Made by a program: the position numbers and the translations under genes. Below are positions 1 through 10,900 of a stretch of 64,000 nucleotides of DNA, piece after piece; position 1 is the first letter of the stretch, and every line of letters starts with the position of its first letter. Under the pieces are notes generated by a model that did no database searches, was not told the origin of the DNA, and was given only the letters and a program-made list of their open reading frames with translations. The DNA comes from Pogonophryne albipinna (taxonomy: Eukaryota; Chordata; Actinopteri; Perciformes; Artedidraconidae): the NCBI GenBank assembly GCA_028583405.1, contig CM053260.1:13538660-13602659 (forward strand), in the 5' to 3' direction.

Positions 1-230
1 GAGCGGAGCAAAACACACCTTTAGCCGTCAACTAACACATTTAGCTATGGCACTGTCGTAAATATATACATTGAATTATTCAATTTGATAATATGTAATC
101 AACTTAGGCATCACTCCCAAAAAAAAAAAATAATAATTATAAAAATATTCATAACTCATATTCGAATACATGAATAATTATTCGAATACCTGAATAATTT
201 CGAATATTCGATTAATCGTTCCCATCCCTA
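1..230. mobile_element. End of a hAT-like DNA transposon (partial)
   Basis: This AT-rich segment carries repeated TTCGAATA/ATTAATCG motifs and ends at position 230 in ATCGTTCCCATCCCTA. Read on the minus strand that is TAGGGATGGGAACGAT, which resembles hAT terminal inverted repeats of fish. The boundary is supported independently, because BEL/Pao integrase coding sequence resumes immediately at 231. The other end and any transposase lie outside the window. If this is hAT, an 8-bp target duplication beginning GCCCAGAG (231-238) should also flank the far end. The family assignment is inferred from the terminus only. Confidence 0.5.
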
Positions 231-1297
231 GCCCAGAGCGCGTCTTTGCAGAGCTGCGACGGATGTACTGGATACTGAAAGGCAGACTGGCAGTTCGTAA
301 ACATCAACGTCAGTGCCTGGAATGCAGAAAATGGCATGGAAACCCTGTCATCCCTAAAATGGCTGACCTTCCAGCCGCCAGGCTGCGTCTGCACCAGCCG
401 CCATTCTGGTCTACGGGTGTCGACTGTTTCGGGCCTTTTAGCATCAAAATAGGCAGACGACAGGAAAAACGCTGGGGCATTATCTTCAAATGCCTCACTA
501 CCAGATGTGTTCACCTGGACCTGCTGGCCAGCATGGACACAGACTCTTTCCTTATGGCCCTGCGTCGCTTCATTTGACGACGAGGAAAGCCCTTTGAAAT
601 AATAAGTGACCAAGGTACAAACTTCAGAGGTGGAAACCGGGAGCTGCAAGAGGCTTTTGCTGCTCTGGAACCGTCTCTGCAAGAACAACTGAGTGAACAA
701 AGTTTCACTTTCCGCTTCAATCCCCCACTATCTCCACACTTTGGTGGCACCTGGGAGCGTGAGATTCGATCCGTCAAAGCTGCACTCCAGGTGATCCTAA
801 AGGGTCAGATCGTGTCAGAGGAAGTGCTCCTCACCGTCCCCATCCTTAATCCAAAGCCACTCGGCTACGTATCATCTGACATCGCAGACGAGGATCCCAT
901 TACTCCAAATCTGCTGCTCATGGGGCGGCGAGATGCCTCTCTCCCTCAGGCAACATATGGCCCAGGAGAGCTCCTCGGCCGACGTAAATGGAGACACAGC
1001 CAAGTCATCGCAGACCAGTTTTGGACTCAGTTCACACAGCGTTACCTCCCAAGCCTGCAGCAGCGTCAGAAATGGCAGCAGTCCACTCCGGATTTAACTG
1101 TGGGACAAGTGGTAATGGTTGTAGACGCACAACTTCCACGTGCTCTTTGGCCTGTAGGCAGGGTTAAACAGGTGATGCCGAGCCCTGATGGAAGGATCAG
1201 GGTGGCAGACGTGTCTATAGGAAAGCACACCTATCGTCGTTCGGTCGCTAAGCTCATCATACTGCCGGAGATGCCTGCTGAGAATAATACATCATAG
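231..1297 (+). pseudogene. BEL/Pao retrotransposon integrase and C-terminal domain, broken
   Basis: One frame runs from the junction at 231 to the TAG/TGA-rich end near 1297. It encodes the end of a BEL/Pao polyprotein. Visible parts are the integrase zinc-binding region (RKHQ, then CLECRKW, near 296-335), the start of the integrase core (GVDCFGPF near 415-440; CVHLDLL near 505-525; ISDQGTNFRG near 600-630; PHFGGTWEREIRS near 738-775) and the Pao-type C-terminal domain (RRKWRHSQV to SVAKLI, about 980-1255). It is broken in several ways. The 5' part is replaced by the hAT-like end at 230. A premature TGA lies at 575-577, where a single C-to-T change would explain it. A few residues also seem to be missing near 830-845. 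No intact gag, protease or reverse transcriptase is in the window, so it is a dead fragment. Confidence 0.85.
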
Positions 1298-1348
1298 TCA
1301 CAGGGATTTTTACTGGATCCAAATGTGCTGCACACATTAGGGGGCGGC

Positions 1349-2152
1349 TGTATAAAACTCCCCCATTACGTGGACTATTCCTTGCACCCCCTAGCATAAG
1401 CCAGAATGGTTTCAACCACATTGCAGCACTAACATGCACTTGTTGTCATAACGAGATCGCCAGGACACCAGTAGCGATCGGACAATCGGGAGTGTTGTTC
1501 AATTTGTGTGTTGTGGACATGTGTGCGTGCATGAAAATGTAAGTGCATATATTCTTGCCTAGTTTTTGTTATTGGTGGTTTAATGTTCATAATACAGAGC
1601 TTACTCTGCAATAGACGGCAGTTAGCAATAGCCGCTAATTTTGTCATGCTGACTATGGGACAGCACGAGGTGCGGCCGCACCAGGCACGCTCCCTCACAT
1701 TGCATAATGAACGCCAAGTTGATGCAGGGGCCAATGTATGCAGTGTTCTTTATATTGTAGTCATCATAGAGACTTCATTGTGTGCATTCCTGTATGTTGT
1801 TCATGCGTGATTGTTTGTAATAGTTAATTACTTTATGTAATAACGTGTCACTTCAATCGCCATTCTGTTGCGGCCTTTGGCCAATAGAAGGCAGCATAGG
1901 CCTGCTAATTGTGCCATTTCTTTGTCTGCCTGGTTTGCTGTGTAACGGTGTCACTAGTCATTGTCCCTCTGTATTACATGTTTGTTCATACCTGTTTATC
2001 TTTATGTTACAGATACCACACCCATTCACACACCCATCCAACTACCATTGCATGTAAAATGTACTACCCTGGAAATCAATAAAGTAGTTAAACTGGAACA
2101 GCCTGTGGAAACCCATTGTTCCTTGCACGTCCGTCGCCAACACCTTCTGACA
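1349..2152 (+). repeat. Probable 3' LTR of the BEL/Pao element
   Basis: A G-rich tract (AGGGGGCGGC, 1340-1348) follows the integrase stop and could be the polypurine tract. A TG then starts at 1349. A polyadenylation-type AATAAAG sits near 2078-2084, followed by a CA at about 2152, so size and layout suit a BEL/Pao LTR. Part of it (TTACAGATACCACACCCATTC near 2007) resembles the solo LTR at 7,050-7,462. No 5' LTR is available for comparison, so both borders are estimates. Confidence 0.35.
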
Positions 2153-4200
2153 GAGGACAGGAAAATCTAGCTGCAGCACGACCTGTATACTTTTGCACGC
2201 CGTGTTCCCAACACACATTATTGGCCATTGAATCATTCCATCAGCCAGTTTAGTTGTATCAGGAGAATCTGCACTTAACAAACGGTCTACAACAAACAAG
2301 CAGATAAATTAAAGTACAGATTCAATGAAAACAGGGTAAAATAAAAGTGCCAAAATCTATGGATCTACAAGGTGTGCATCAGACAGTAAACACGTTCAAA
2401 CTGCAAAACTCATTGTTTGCTGGTCTGAAGTAATGGTTGTTTCCAGTAAAATAAATTCATGGCTGCACTGCAGGAGAGAATTACATGTGAACACTTCAGG
2501 GCAAATGTTTGAGGTGACATGGATGATAAATGACTTGACCTTGTGATACAGAGAGTCAGCTGGAAATACAACAAATAGGTTGTTCACAGTAAGTAGCCTA
2601 TCTCTCTTTTTGCACCTATTGTAAAGTTTAAGAGTTAATCATCCTTACATAAACACGTTTAGGGGTTGCCATGCTTTGAATTTTAGGAACATTCTGTAGA
2701 TTCTTCCATGCGGGAAAAAAAGTAAAACACATTCTTTACTCAACCTGTCCTGACTTTGGAAATGCCATTTTCAATATTTTGAAACAAATATATAGAAGAT
2801 AAGTAGCTAGCTAGAAAAGCTTTGGAAATAAAAACACATCAGTGTCTGAGGCAACTATTAAAACTGAACTACCTTAAAGGTAAGCACAAACAATTACAGG
2901 GCTGTATATTTATAGTACAGAATACAATTATTCCCAGATCCATCCTAGTGTTCCCCTAAGTGTATTAGCTGTGCAGACTATTAAATGTATCATTGATATT
3001 GAAATGTCTATAAGATAACATAGGTCTGTGTTGTAAATACTAATAATGTGGTATTTTGTGTACAATGTTAAACACGTTAACTAAACTATTTTCTTGCTGT
3101 GTATGGCAATTTTTTAAATTATTTTAATATTGAGTTGTTTTAATTTGATGTTGTTTTAAAAAATATTTTAAATGTATTAGAGTGTTACATGTATTGGTTG
3201 TTGACGTCCCTTTGCCTCAGAGTGATTGAAGTTCCTCCCAGCTGTTGTTTGAGGGGGACAGTTGTTATTGTAACAACAAGGCCTCACCTGAAAACTAAAG
3301 TCAGGTGTTAAATGTCCTGCTGTTATTGTTGACTTAAGAAAATGTATTTGAATAGAAGAGTTTATTTTGCATGTGTGAATGTGTCTTATTGTAATATATC
3401 ATGTTTTGATTATATTGTGATTACACAGCTCTCAAACACACTTTCTGTGGTTATTAATAAAGTACAATACCCGGTGCAACTGCTCTGATCCAATACACTA
3501 CATTACTACATGGAGAAGTACCGTCTTTATTAAATAGAACAAATATTAATTCTGAAATGACTACACAATTCTACAAACAGTCACTTTCAGGAAGTCATGG
3601 TTCAGGTTTTCAATGACATCCCTTTCCAACGTTTACCATATATAAATGTTTCATGCAAAACAGAGTATGTCTGTAACACAGAAAGTAATGCTATTGATTC
3701 AGTATTGTTAGGTTTCTCTACAGTAAATAAGAAGTGGATTTGTCATGACGAGAGAAAACAGCTGGATCTGTGCAGCCCTTCTTTAGTATGCGTCTGATCA
3801 CTGAATAAAACACCAGGATAACTGATGGACTACATGCACTGTTGATGACCTGCATTTCATTTATAACCATAATTGCTGTACAACCTCCATAATAAAGGCA
3901 AAACATGGTAACCAGATTGTATGGTGGTGCTGTATTCTGTCTGTAATTGTGTTAGTTTGCATGCTGACCTTCTGTATCCTTTATACAGTTGTTTTTCTTA
4001 TCACAAAAAACTTGATCTTTCCTGCATGTTAATGGTTGGGCGGTGTGCATGGGTGTGTCCTGATCAACATCAGGACATTGCCAGCATTAAAAGCAGCATA
4101 TCCTTCTATAATGACAGGCCTGCCGTCTGCTTCTTTTAGGCTTTCAAATGAGTAACATTATTTGCTACAACAAATGAAATATTTCTCGAGTGTTTACGTC
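2153..4200. other. Non-coding spacer, no gene seen
   Basis: AT-rich DNA with only short, unsupported reading frames. A polyadenylation-like TTATTAATAAAG occurs near 3452-3464, but no coding sequence or paired terminal repeats could be assigned to it. Confidence 0.4.
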
Positions 4201-4409
4201 GTTCAGCAAGCGGTTTTATTGAATGTGAAGTAGGAAGGGACGTCAGAGGGAGGACACGTCCTCTCAATGGAGCAGCACTAAAAACTAAATGTATCCGGAC
4301 ACAAACAAAAACAAAACATAAAAATAAATTCACATCGCATTTCTTGGCTCTGGTGAATCTGATAGTGTTTATCGTCTAACCTTGTGGAGGAGATCTGGAA
4401 GAGGCCTTA

Positions 4410-4735
4410 CCTTTCCGCCGCTCACTGCCCAGAAACTTCACTCCTCACTGGTGAGTTACCTGAAGCACGCAGGTGTTTTCAGGAAGATCTCACGAGAAAA
4501 GAGGAAGACGACATAGACGCGAAAAACCGACGCCCTGTTCAACTGAGATTTTAAATAAAAAAGCGCTCTATTCATAAATAAAAGGTTAGCCGGTACAGGT
4601 AAGAAGGTTTTAAGAAGAACTTTGTTCAAATTCCAGTCGTAGTGAAACCTCCCTCCCCTGGTCTGTCCCCGCATGGTCCTAGCGCCGCCCGCTGGATCTC
4701 CTCTGGGGACAGGTGAGTGGGACAAGGACACACCC
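4410..4735 (-). promoter_or_regulatory. Possible promoter and non-coding first exon, minus strand
   Basis: This is a local island of higher GC and CpG content in AT-rich DNA. On the minus strand it ends in GCGGCGGAAAG followed by GTAAGG, a good splice donor at about 4,412. No long coding frame with a recognisable product ends there, so it would be a 5' untranslated exon of a gene running left out of the window. A plus-strand donor-like CTG|GTGAGT at 4,449-4,455 is the competing reading. Evidence is composition and splice consensus only. Confidence 0.22.
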
Positions 4736-4739
4736 GGAA

Positions 4740-7049
4740 ACAGAACAATTAAACAATATATTACAACAAAACAAAGATAAGGTAGTTAGTCAACACTTTA
4801 ATGTTATGTATGACCTAATTTCATTCAGAATATTTCTAAAATAAACAATTATTATTATCTTATTTTTTTTGCAGTGATTATTTTTTTCAGATATTTATAA
4901 GTCCATCTATTGCTTTTTTTAATGCAATAGTCCATTATATACAACATATCTAAAATATTCCAGAAGTCTTCAACCAGCTTCTTTTGTTTGACCATATATC
5001 ATATCAGATACATAAATGCAGCCATTCCTCACTATTGAGAAGCTAGAAACTGGTAATTTTCAGAATTTTGGTTGACAATCACTTAAACTATCAACCACTT
5101 TTTCTCTTATGATTATTGTTACAATTGTATTAAATCCAAATTAAAGCCCGCCTTGGCTTTGCAAACTTTTTCCTTTATTGTGTAGTAGAGAAAAATCTAC
5201 TATTATTACATGTTTTGGTCTTAGGTATTCAGCTCATATTATTTATAGTAGGCCGGGAGTTGTATCTTCACGAACATCAAGAGTACACAGCTCACAAAAA
5301 CAGTAGCTGTGGCTTCACATCAGATCGATGGTTTCACACAATCTTCATCAGCGGATGAAGTTGACACGTTGTTTTGGAGATGAATATACTCAATCTCCCT
5401 TTTTTATTTCATTTCAACATGTACAGTATACAAATTATTGCTTAAAAATGTGTTAACACTAGGCAAACCACATCTGCTGAGAAGGAAGGTGGGATTCTAT
5501 AAAAAGCTGGATATTAGTAGATTTTTTGTGGTGAGAATGATTTTGTCAATTGCTGTTACCAAATCCAATAAATATAAGCTTTGATCAATGAAAATGTGAA
5601 GAAAATGTGACATGATAAAAGTTGCATTTGTTGTAATTTAGCAGAGGCTAATCTAGGTTATGATTTTAAGCATGAGCATAACGACAGTATAGGTCCCCCT
5701 ATCCCATAGAGATCAGGGGACCAAATGGTCTTGGGTTTAATGTCTCAACTGTGGCTGTTAATCATTGAACTATGTTCTGGCTATCATGAGGTTTTTTGTG
5801 TGTGCAAAAGGTTCCTTTATATTTGTTTTTGGTCTCGTTTAATTAAAGGTATCCTTGATATGGTTCTCTAAGGTGTGACTGCGTCTCAGACTCACTTAAA
5901 GGTTAAACAATCATTCAATCATATGTGAACAAAATGAAAAACGTATTTTTTATGCAATAATAAAGTCAAAATCTTTTCAAAAAGCTATGTGACTAACATG
6001 ACTCTTGGTCACTTTCGGCCATGTTTCTGAAATAGCCCTATCTGCACTACAAATCCATGTCACTTCAACATTTTCATAGGATAATGAATCCCTTGGTTAA
6101 TGTTTATGAGAGACTTAAATGAAGTTGTCTTGAAAAATAACAACGACAGGGCTGTGATAGATAAGTTGACCATCATTTCAGCTTTAATGTCGACGTACAT
6201 GAAATCTCTGACAGCTGGGGAAGCTAAACATCATAGCAAACACCATTTGACTTTCCTTCTGTTTCCATACAGGTTTGAACTGGTCTAATCTTCCCGCTTA
6301 TACAAGTTTGCCCTTGGTTAATAAACCAGTTGCCCAGAAAGTCACAGAAAACCTGTTTTCTATTTGTATATCTCACATGTGAGTTTTCATGCTCAGGAAG
6401 AAACGTTACTGTGTGTTGTAAAACATGATTAAAACTTACAAAATATACCATTACATTCTCTCTATTTACTTTATAATATAAGTCACAGAATTCCCTTTCT
6501 TCAGTGCTTACTGCTTATACAGTATAAACATGTATCAATTGCTTAAATCTTTACACATTATCACCTTCATAACTCAACATTCAACAGTGTGTTTCATCTA
6601 TACTGTGGGATGTTCTTTCAATACAAATTTCAAAACATTTACATTCAATGAAAACCAAAAGAAAAGCTGTTCTTTAATTAAATGAAAACATATTGTAACT
6701 GTAAGAAAAATATGGATTTTTACCAGTTTTAACTTTCCAAAATATAAAAAATGGACTATTTGTTGCAGTATTAATAACATTTAAGATTACAGATAACGCC
6801 TCAGTGTAGGGCTTCTGACTGCACAGTGCACACAGTTCATGTCTCCTCAGAAGAATAACAGAGGATATGTATCTCTACCGTAAAATGTGTTATGACTTTT
6901 TTTCCTACATCTCACGTATTATTTTTCATTTAATGTAAGAAGTAGTTAGAGCAGGACACAACAGTGCTGTGAGACCTGTTTGTATAAGGCATCAAAGAAG
7001 AACAACACTGTTTTCAGCTATTTTTGGAGGTTATCAAAATGTAAGCCTT
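4740..7049. other. Non-coding spacer, no gene seen
   Basis: AT-rich sequence downstream of kazrin. Reading frames are short, lack codon structure and resemble nothing recognised. Confidence 0.4.
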
Positions 7050-7462
7050 TGTGATGCCCCTGTGGGTTCATCTAGAGAGGGTCTGGCTGTGCTGTCTTGA
7101 TTGCAGTAACTCAGGGCACCTGGGTCTGGTGCCCTGCAGCTATTTAAAGCCTCTGTTCCTCTCTGTTTGCCCTCTGCTTTCTCCTACAGGCACCCGGTTT
7201 CGGTTGAGTATGCTATGAGTGTCTTCAGTTGCTTCACTTCGTGCACTTCGTGCACTTCAACACTCTCACACTCATACATGTCCATGTCCATGCAATCCTC
7301 ACCCTGCATTTACATTACTGATACCACTGACATCCACACCTCATGCTTTGCACTTAATTCATTTGGCTAATTTGAACCACTTGCTTTAATAAACATATTT
7401 TGTTAAACCGTTGATATGGTGTGTCTCCTCTTTGTTGTGGCCTTTTGAGCCAGGTCACAACA
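7050..7462 (+). mobile_element. Solo LTR with 5-bp target-site duplication
   Basis: A 413-bp unit begins TGTGATGCCCC and ends GGTCACAACA (TG...CA). It is flanked on both sides by the exact pentamer GCCTT (7045-7049 and 7463-7467), the signature of LTR integration. Inside are a TATA-like CTATTTAAAGCC near 7139 and a polyadenylation signal AATAAAC near 7388, in plus orientation. No internal coding region is present, so this is a solo LTR left by LTR-LTR recombination. A stretch near 7312-7340 (ACATTACTGATACCACTGAC) resembles the probable BEL/Pao LTR at 1,349-2,152. A 5-bp duplication is compatible with BEL/Pao or Gypsy. It lies about 290 bp past the kazrin stop codon. Confidence 0.75.
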
Positions 7463-7751
7463 GCCTTCTATAAACTTGTCATAAGAAACTCATCCGGACA
7501 TTTAGTTGGAAATCTAACAAACTAAATGATCTCCCTCTTCCTTATATTTACAATTATCAGGTCAAAATGATCTTTGTTTCTATTCAAGTTTTGTTTTTAT
7601 ATTGGACAAAATATATTGGAATTATTAAGGGGTACATCCCTTTTAAGACTTCATCTTTAAAGTCCAACGATGCAGAGTGTAGGTCACTCTCAGTAGAAAA
7701 CAACTATAATACAATAACAATGGTAACAGTGTGAGCGATCTGGATGGCTGA

Positions 7752-7913
7752 TCACACGTTGGTGATTTCTACACTCTTGAAGGTGTGCATGGGGCTGCCT
7801 CTGGCCCGCGGGACGGCCTGGACCCGGGCCTCTCGGGGCGGGGAGCCGCAGCCGCCGTGGAAGCCCAGACCGCGCTCCACAGATTGGCTGCTAGCACGTA
7901 ACCTCAGCGGACT
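7752..7913 (-). CDS. kazn: Kazrin last coding exon
   Basis: The acceptor TTTTCCCAG ends at 7914, the exon opens in phase 0 with SPLRLRASSQ, and the TGA stop is at 7752-7754. It encodes 53 residues ending KSVEITNV. The terminal E-x-TNV matches mammalian long kazrin and looks like a PDZ-binding tail. The preceding part is rich in Arg, Gly and Pro and differs strongly from the mammalian C-terminus as I know it. The exon is much more GC-rich than its surroundings. No clear polyadenylation signal was identified before the solo LTR. Confidence 0.85.
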   Translation of the reverse strand, partial: SPLRLRASSQSVERGLGFHGGCGSPPREARVQAVPRARGSPMHTFKSVEITNV

Positions 7914-10900
7914 CTGGGAAAACAAAGGGACATTAAACAAAATGTGGATTTTATTTCTCAAAGTCAGAAATCAAACCAAGAAAATAATCAAATCCACATA
8001 TTGTCAGTTAAATAGAAGTGAGACTGTCTAAAAACGAACACTACATTGCAGACTACTCACTAATGTGGATAAATAAATACAGTCATAGTCTTTTAATCAC
8101 TCTACACATACTTCTTTTATATCCATATTGTTAAATCATGCTGCGACAAACAATTCACATTTCCTAGATTTGTCACCTTTCCAAACCTAGGAAAAACATC
8201 CTACACGAGGAAGGAACTTTCTCTCAAAACTTATACTTGCCTTTTTTTCTGTATTTATGCATGTGTTGTTTGGGAGGAAATTGCAGCTGCTAAAGGTGCA
8301 TTAAAACAAAACTGAACAAATATATATTTGTATATTTATGCACAATATCTGCTCCTATAATATGATTTGATTGTGAAATGAAATGATACCTTGCCTGATC
8401 TTCTCATCGACACCCTCTCCTCAGCAAAGCGCTTTACAGCCACAGGTGAGGAAGAAGTGATCACTTCAGTGCCCTGCTCTGCACTGCTGTGAATACAAGG
8501 AATTACAAATGAATGTATGTACATGATGTTTAAATGTAATCCTTAGATAATAACATTATTTTCACAGGGTTACAAGATCCTGGTATTTTTGAAGACAACT
8601 GGAATGGATATATGTTTTATGGCATAGAACACAATCACATGTTGCTTTAAAGAGTAGAACAAAGAGTAACCATTGTGCACCAACACAGGGTTTTAATCTA
8701 CCTGTTAGGGACGGCGAGGGATTTCATCTCTTCGTACAGGTGCCGATGCAGCATGTGCTTGTTGCTGGGGATCCCAATAGCTTTTGCCATGGCGTTTGAG
8801 TCAAAGGACGGGTCCAGAACCATCACAGCTCCATGAATCCCTTTACCCTGAAGATTGTCTGCAAACTCCTGAGGAGCACATAGAGAACCCACACACAGAC
8901 GTCAGGCTTTACATACAGTCCTGCAGGAAACAATACTGGTAGAAAGGTCACATTATATCGCAAATATCAGCCAACCACAGTCATGGCCGAGCTAAAACAA
9001 AACGTTTTGTTTGTTGCCAAGAGCTAAAAGTTAACTAAAAATAAGCTGGTCATAACAAGAAGAATGAGTGTCTAATGATGGGTAAAAAGAAACTCCAGAA
9101 TGATTTTTTGCTATTTTCTCTATTGTGTTTTCTTCTGTATTGTTTCAGCAGTGATGTGGCAACACAAGAGGGTGGTATCTGCATCCAATCTGCACCAAAA
9201 ATCTCCGGAGCAATGGGAGATACCATCCCTGACCTACCACCAACCTTGAGGTCTATGTCTCCGATCCACTTCATTACTCTGTGACTCGTCCAAACAATGG
9301 GCTCTCGGTCTTGGTCCTCACATTTTGCCCGCTGTGCCTGCAGGGCCTGCAAAAAGACAACATCATTTAATGCCCAAGCTCTTGTGTGGCCGTGTCTGAA
9401 GACATACAGAATGAGGTCAGGGTAGGATGAAGCCACAGGTCTGGTGGATAATAATGAAAATCATGTGTAGTTTTGTGAGGGTAGTCGAGGAACTATCAAT
9501 ACATTTCTTCTAATCTCATGAGAATTTTGTTGAATAATCTGACCTCTTTATCAAAGTTGAGTATCTGCAAGAGCTGGATAGCCAGGAGGAGACTGGTCTG
9601 GTGGAACTGGTCACTGATGTTGAGTAATCTCTCCAGGTCTCTGCGGCTCAGAGAGTTCAGCACCCGGCCGTCCACCAGATGGGTCTGAAAGGTCTGCGAG
9701 TACTGAGGCAACCCCACGTCATTCAGCCACGATGTGGCAACCCAGTGATGGTCCAACTCAGACGCTTTGGATAGCCTGGAAGATGATTAGACACCACAAA
9801 TGATGGTAGAACATTTAATATAATGTACTGAAGTGAAAGGGGCAACACAACACTGTGAAAAAACCCTTGACAAGGTTAAGTCGTGAATTACAAATATCAT
9901 AAGCTAAATATAATTACAAGTGCCAATGATGCTTACAAATGGTCTCTGATAATGTTATACTATTAAATATGATATTGATTTTTACTAATAATTTAATAAT
10001 AATAATGGATTTATTTTGTTAGCACTTTTACAGGTGCTCAAAGTCGCTTTACAGAGATAGTGAAAAGAAAAGAACAACAAATAAATATAGTTGAAGTCAA
10101 ATTTAAATCAAGCAATATAACAACAATCACAGATTAAAAGCCAGATTGAAGAGGTGAGTTTTTGTGAGTTTTTTGAAGGTGGTGAGGTCAGGGCAGTCTC
10201 TGATGGGTTGTGGGAGTGAGTTCCAGAGGGAGGGGGCAGCAGCAGCGGAGAAGGCTCTGTCCCCCCAGGTCCGGTGATTGGTGCGGGTGGGGATGGATAG
10301 GAGGTTGGCTTCTGATGAGCGGAGGCAATGGGAAGGGGCGTGGTGGTGCAGCAGGTCTGTGAGGTAGGGGGGGGGACCTGGTTGTTGAGGGCTTTGTGAG
10401 TAATGAGGAGGACTTTGAAGTCGATTCTTTGACGGACGGGGAGCCAGTGGAGGTTCTGGAGGACGGGAGTGTTGTGGTCTAGGGAGCGGGTGTGGGTGAG
10501 GAGGCGGGCAGCAGAGTTCTGGATATGTTGTAGAATTTAAACTATTTTATATGATGTTAGGTTAGGTTAATTATATTTAAATATCTATTGTACACTAAAG
10601 CTGTCAGATAAATCCAGTGGAACAAAAAGGACAATATTTAAATCTGGATTGTAATGGAGTAGAAGTATGAAGTAGTATGTAAAGACAATGCCCAAGTCCT
10701 TAATTACAGTACTTTATTAAGTCTACTTTAATAAAGAAAACTTTTTATACAACAACTAAATGTTTTTCAGTGTTTCATTTGTTGCAGCTCACCCTTGGTC
10801 TCCTTCAGCTCTCCTGTAGTCCTCAATGGCCAGCCTCAGTTTTCTGCGATGAATTGGGTTACCGATACCCAGACCCAGCTCCAAGTCCTCATCTGTCAGG

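Noticed and set aside
9075..9284. Plus-strand 69-codon frame
   Set aside because: It is antisense to a kazrin SAM3 exon and adjoining intron; the minus strand has splice signals and clear homology.
7752..9775. Liprin (PPFIA/PPFIBP) gene
   Set aside because: The SAM domains resemble liprin SAM repeats, but the ELDHHWVA junction, the KRKKKKEK linker and the coiled coil match kazrin specifically.
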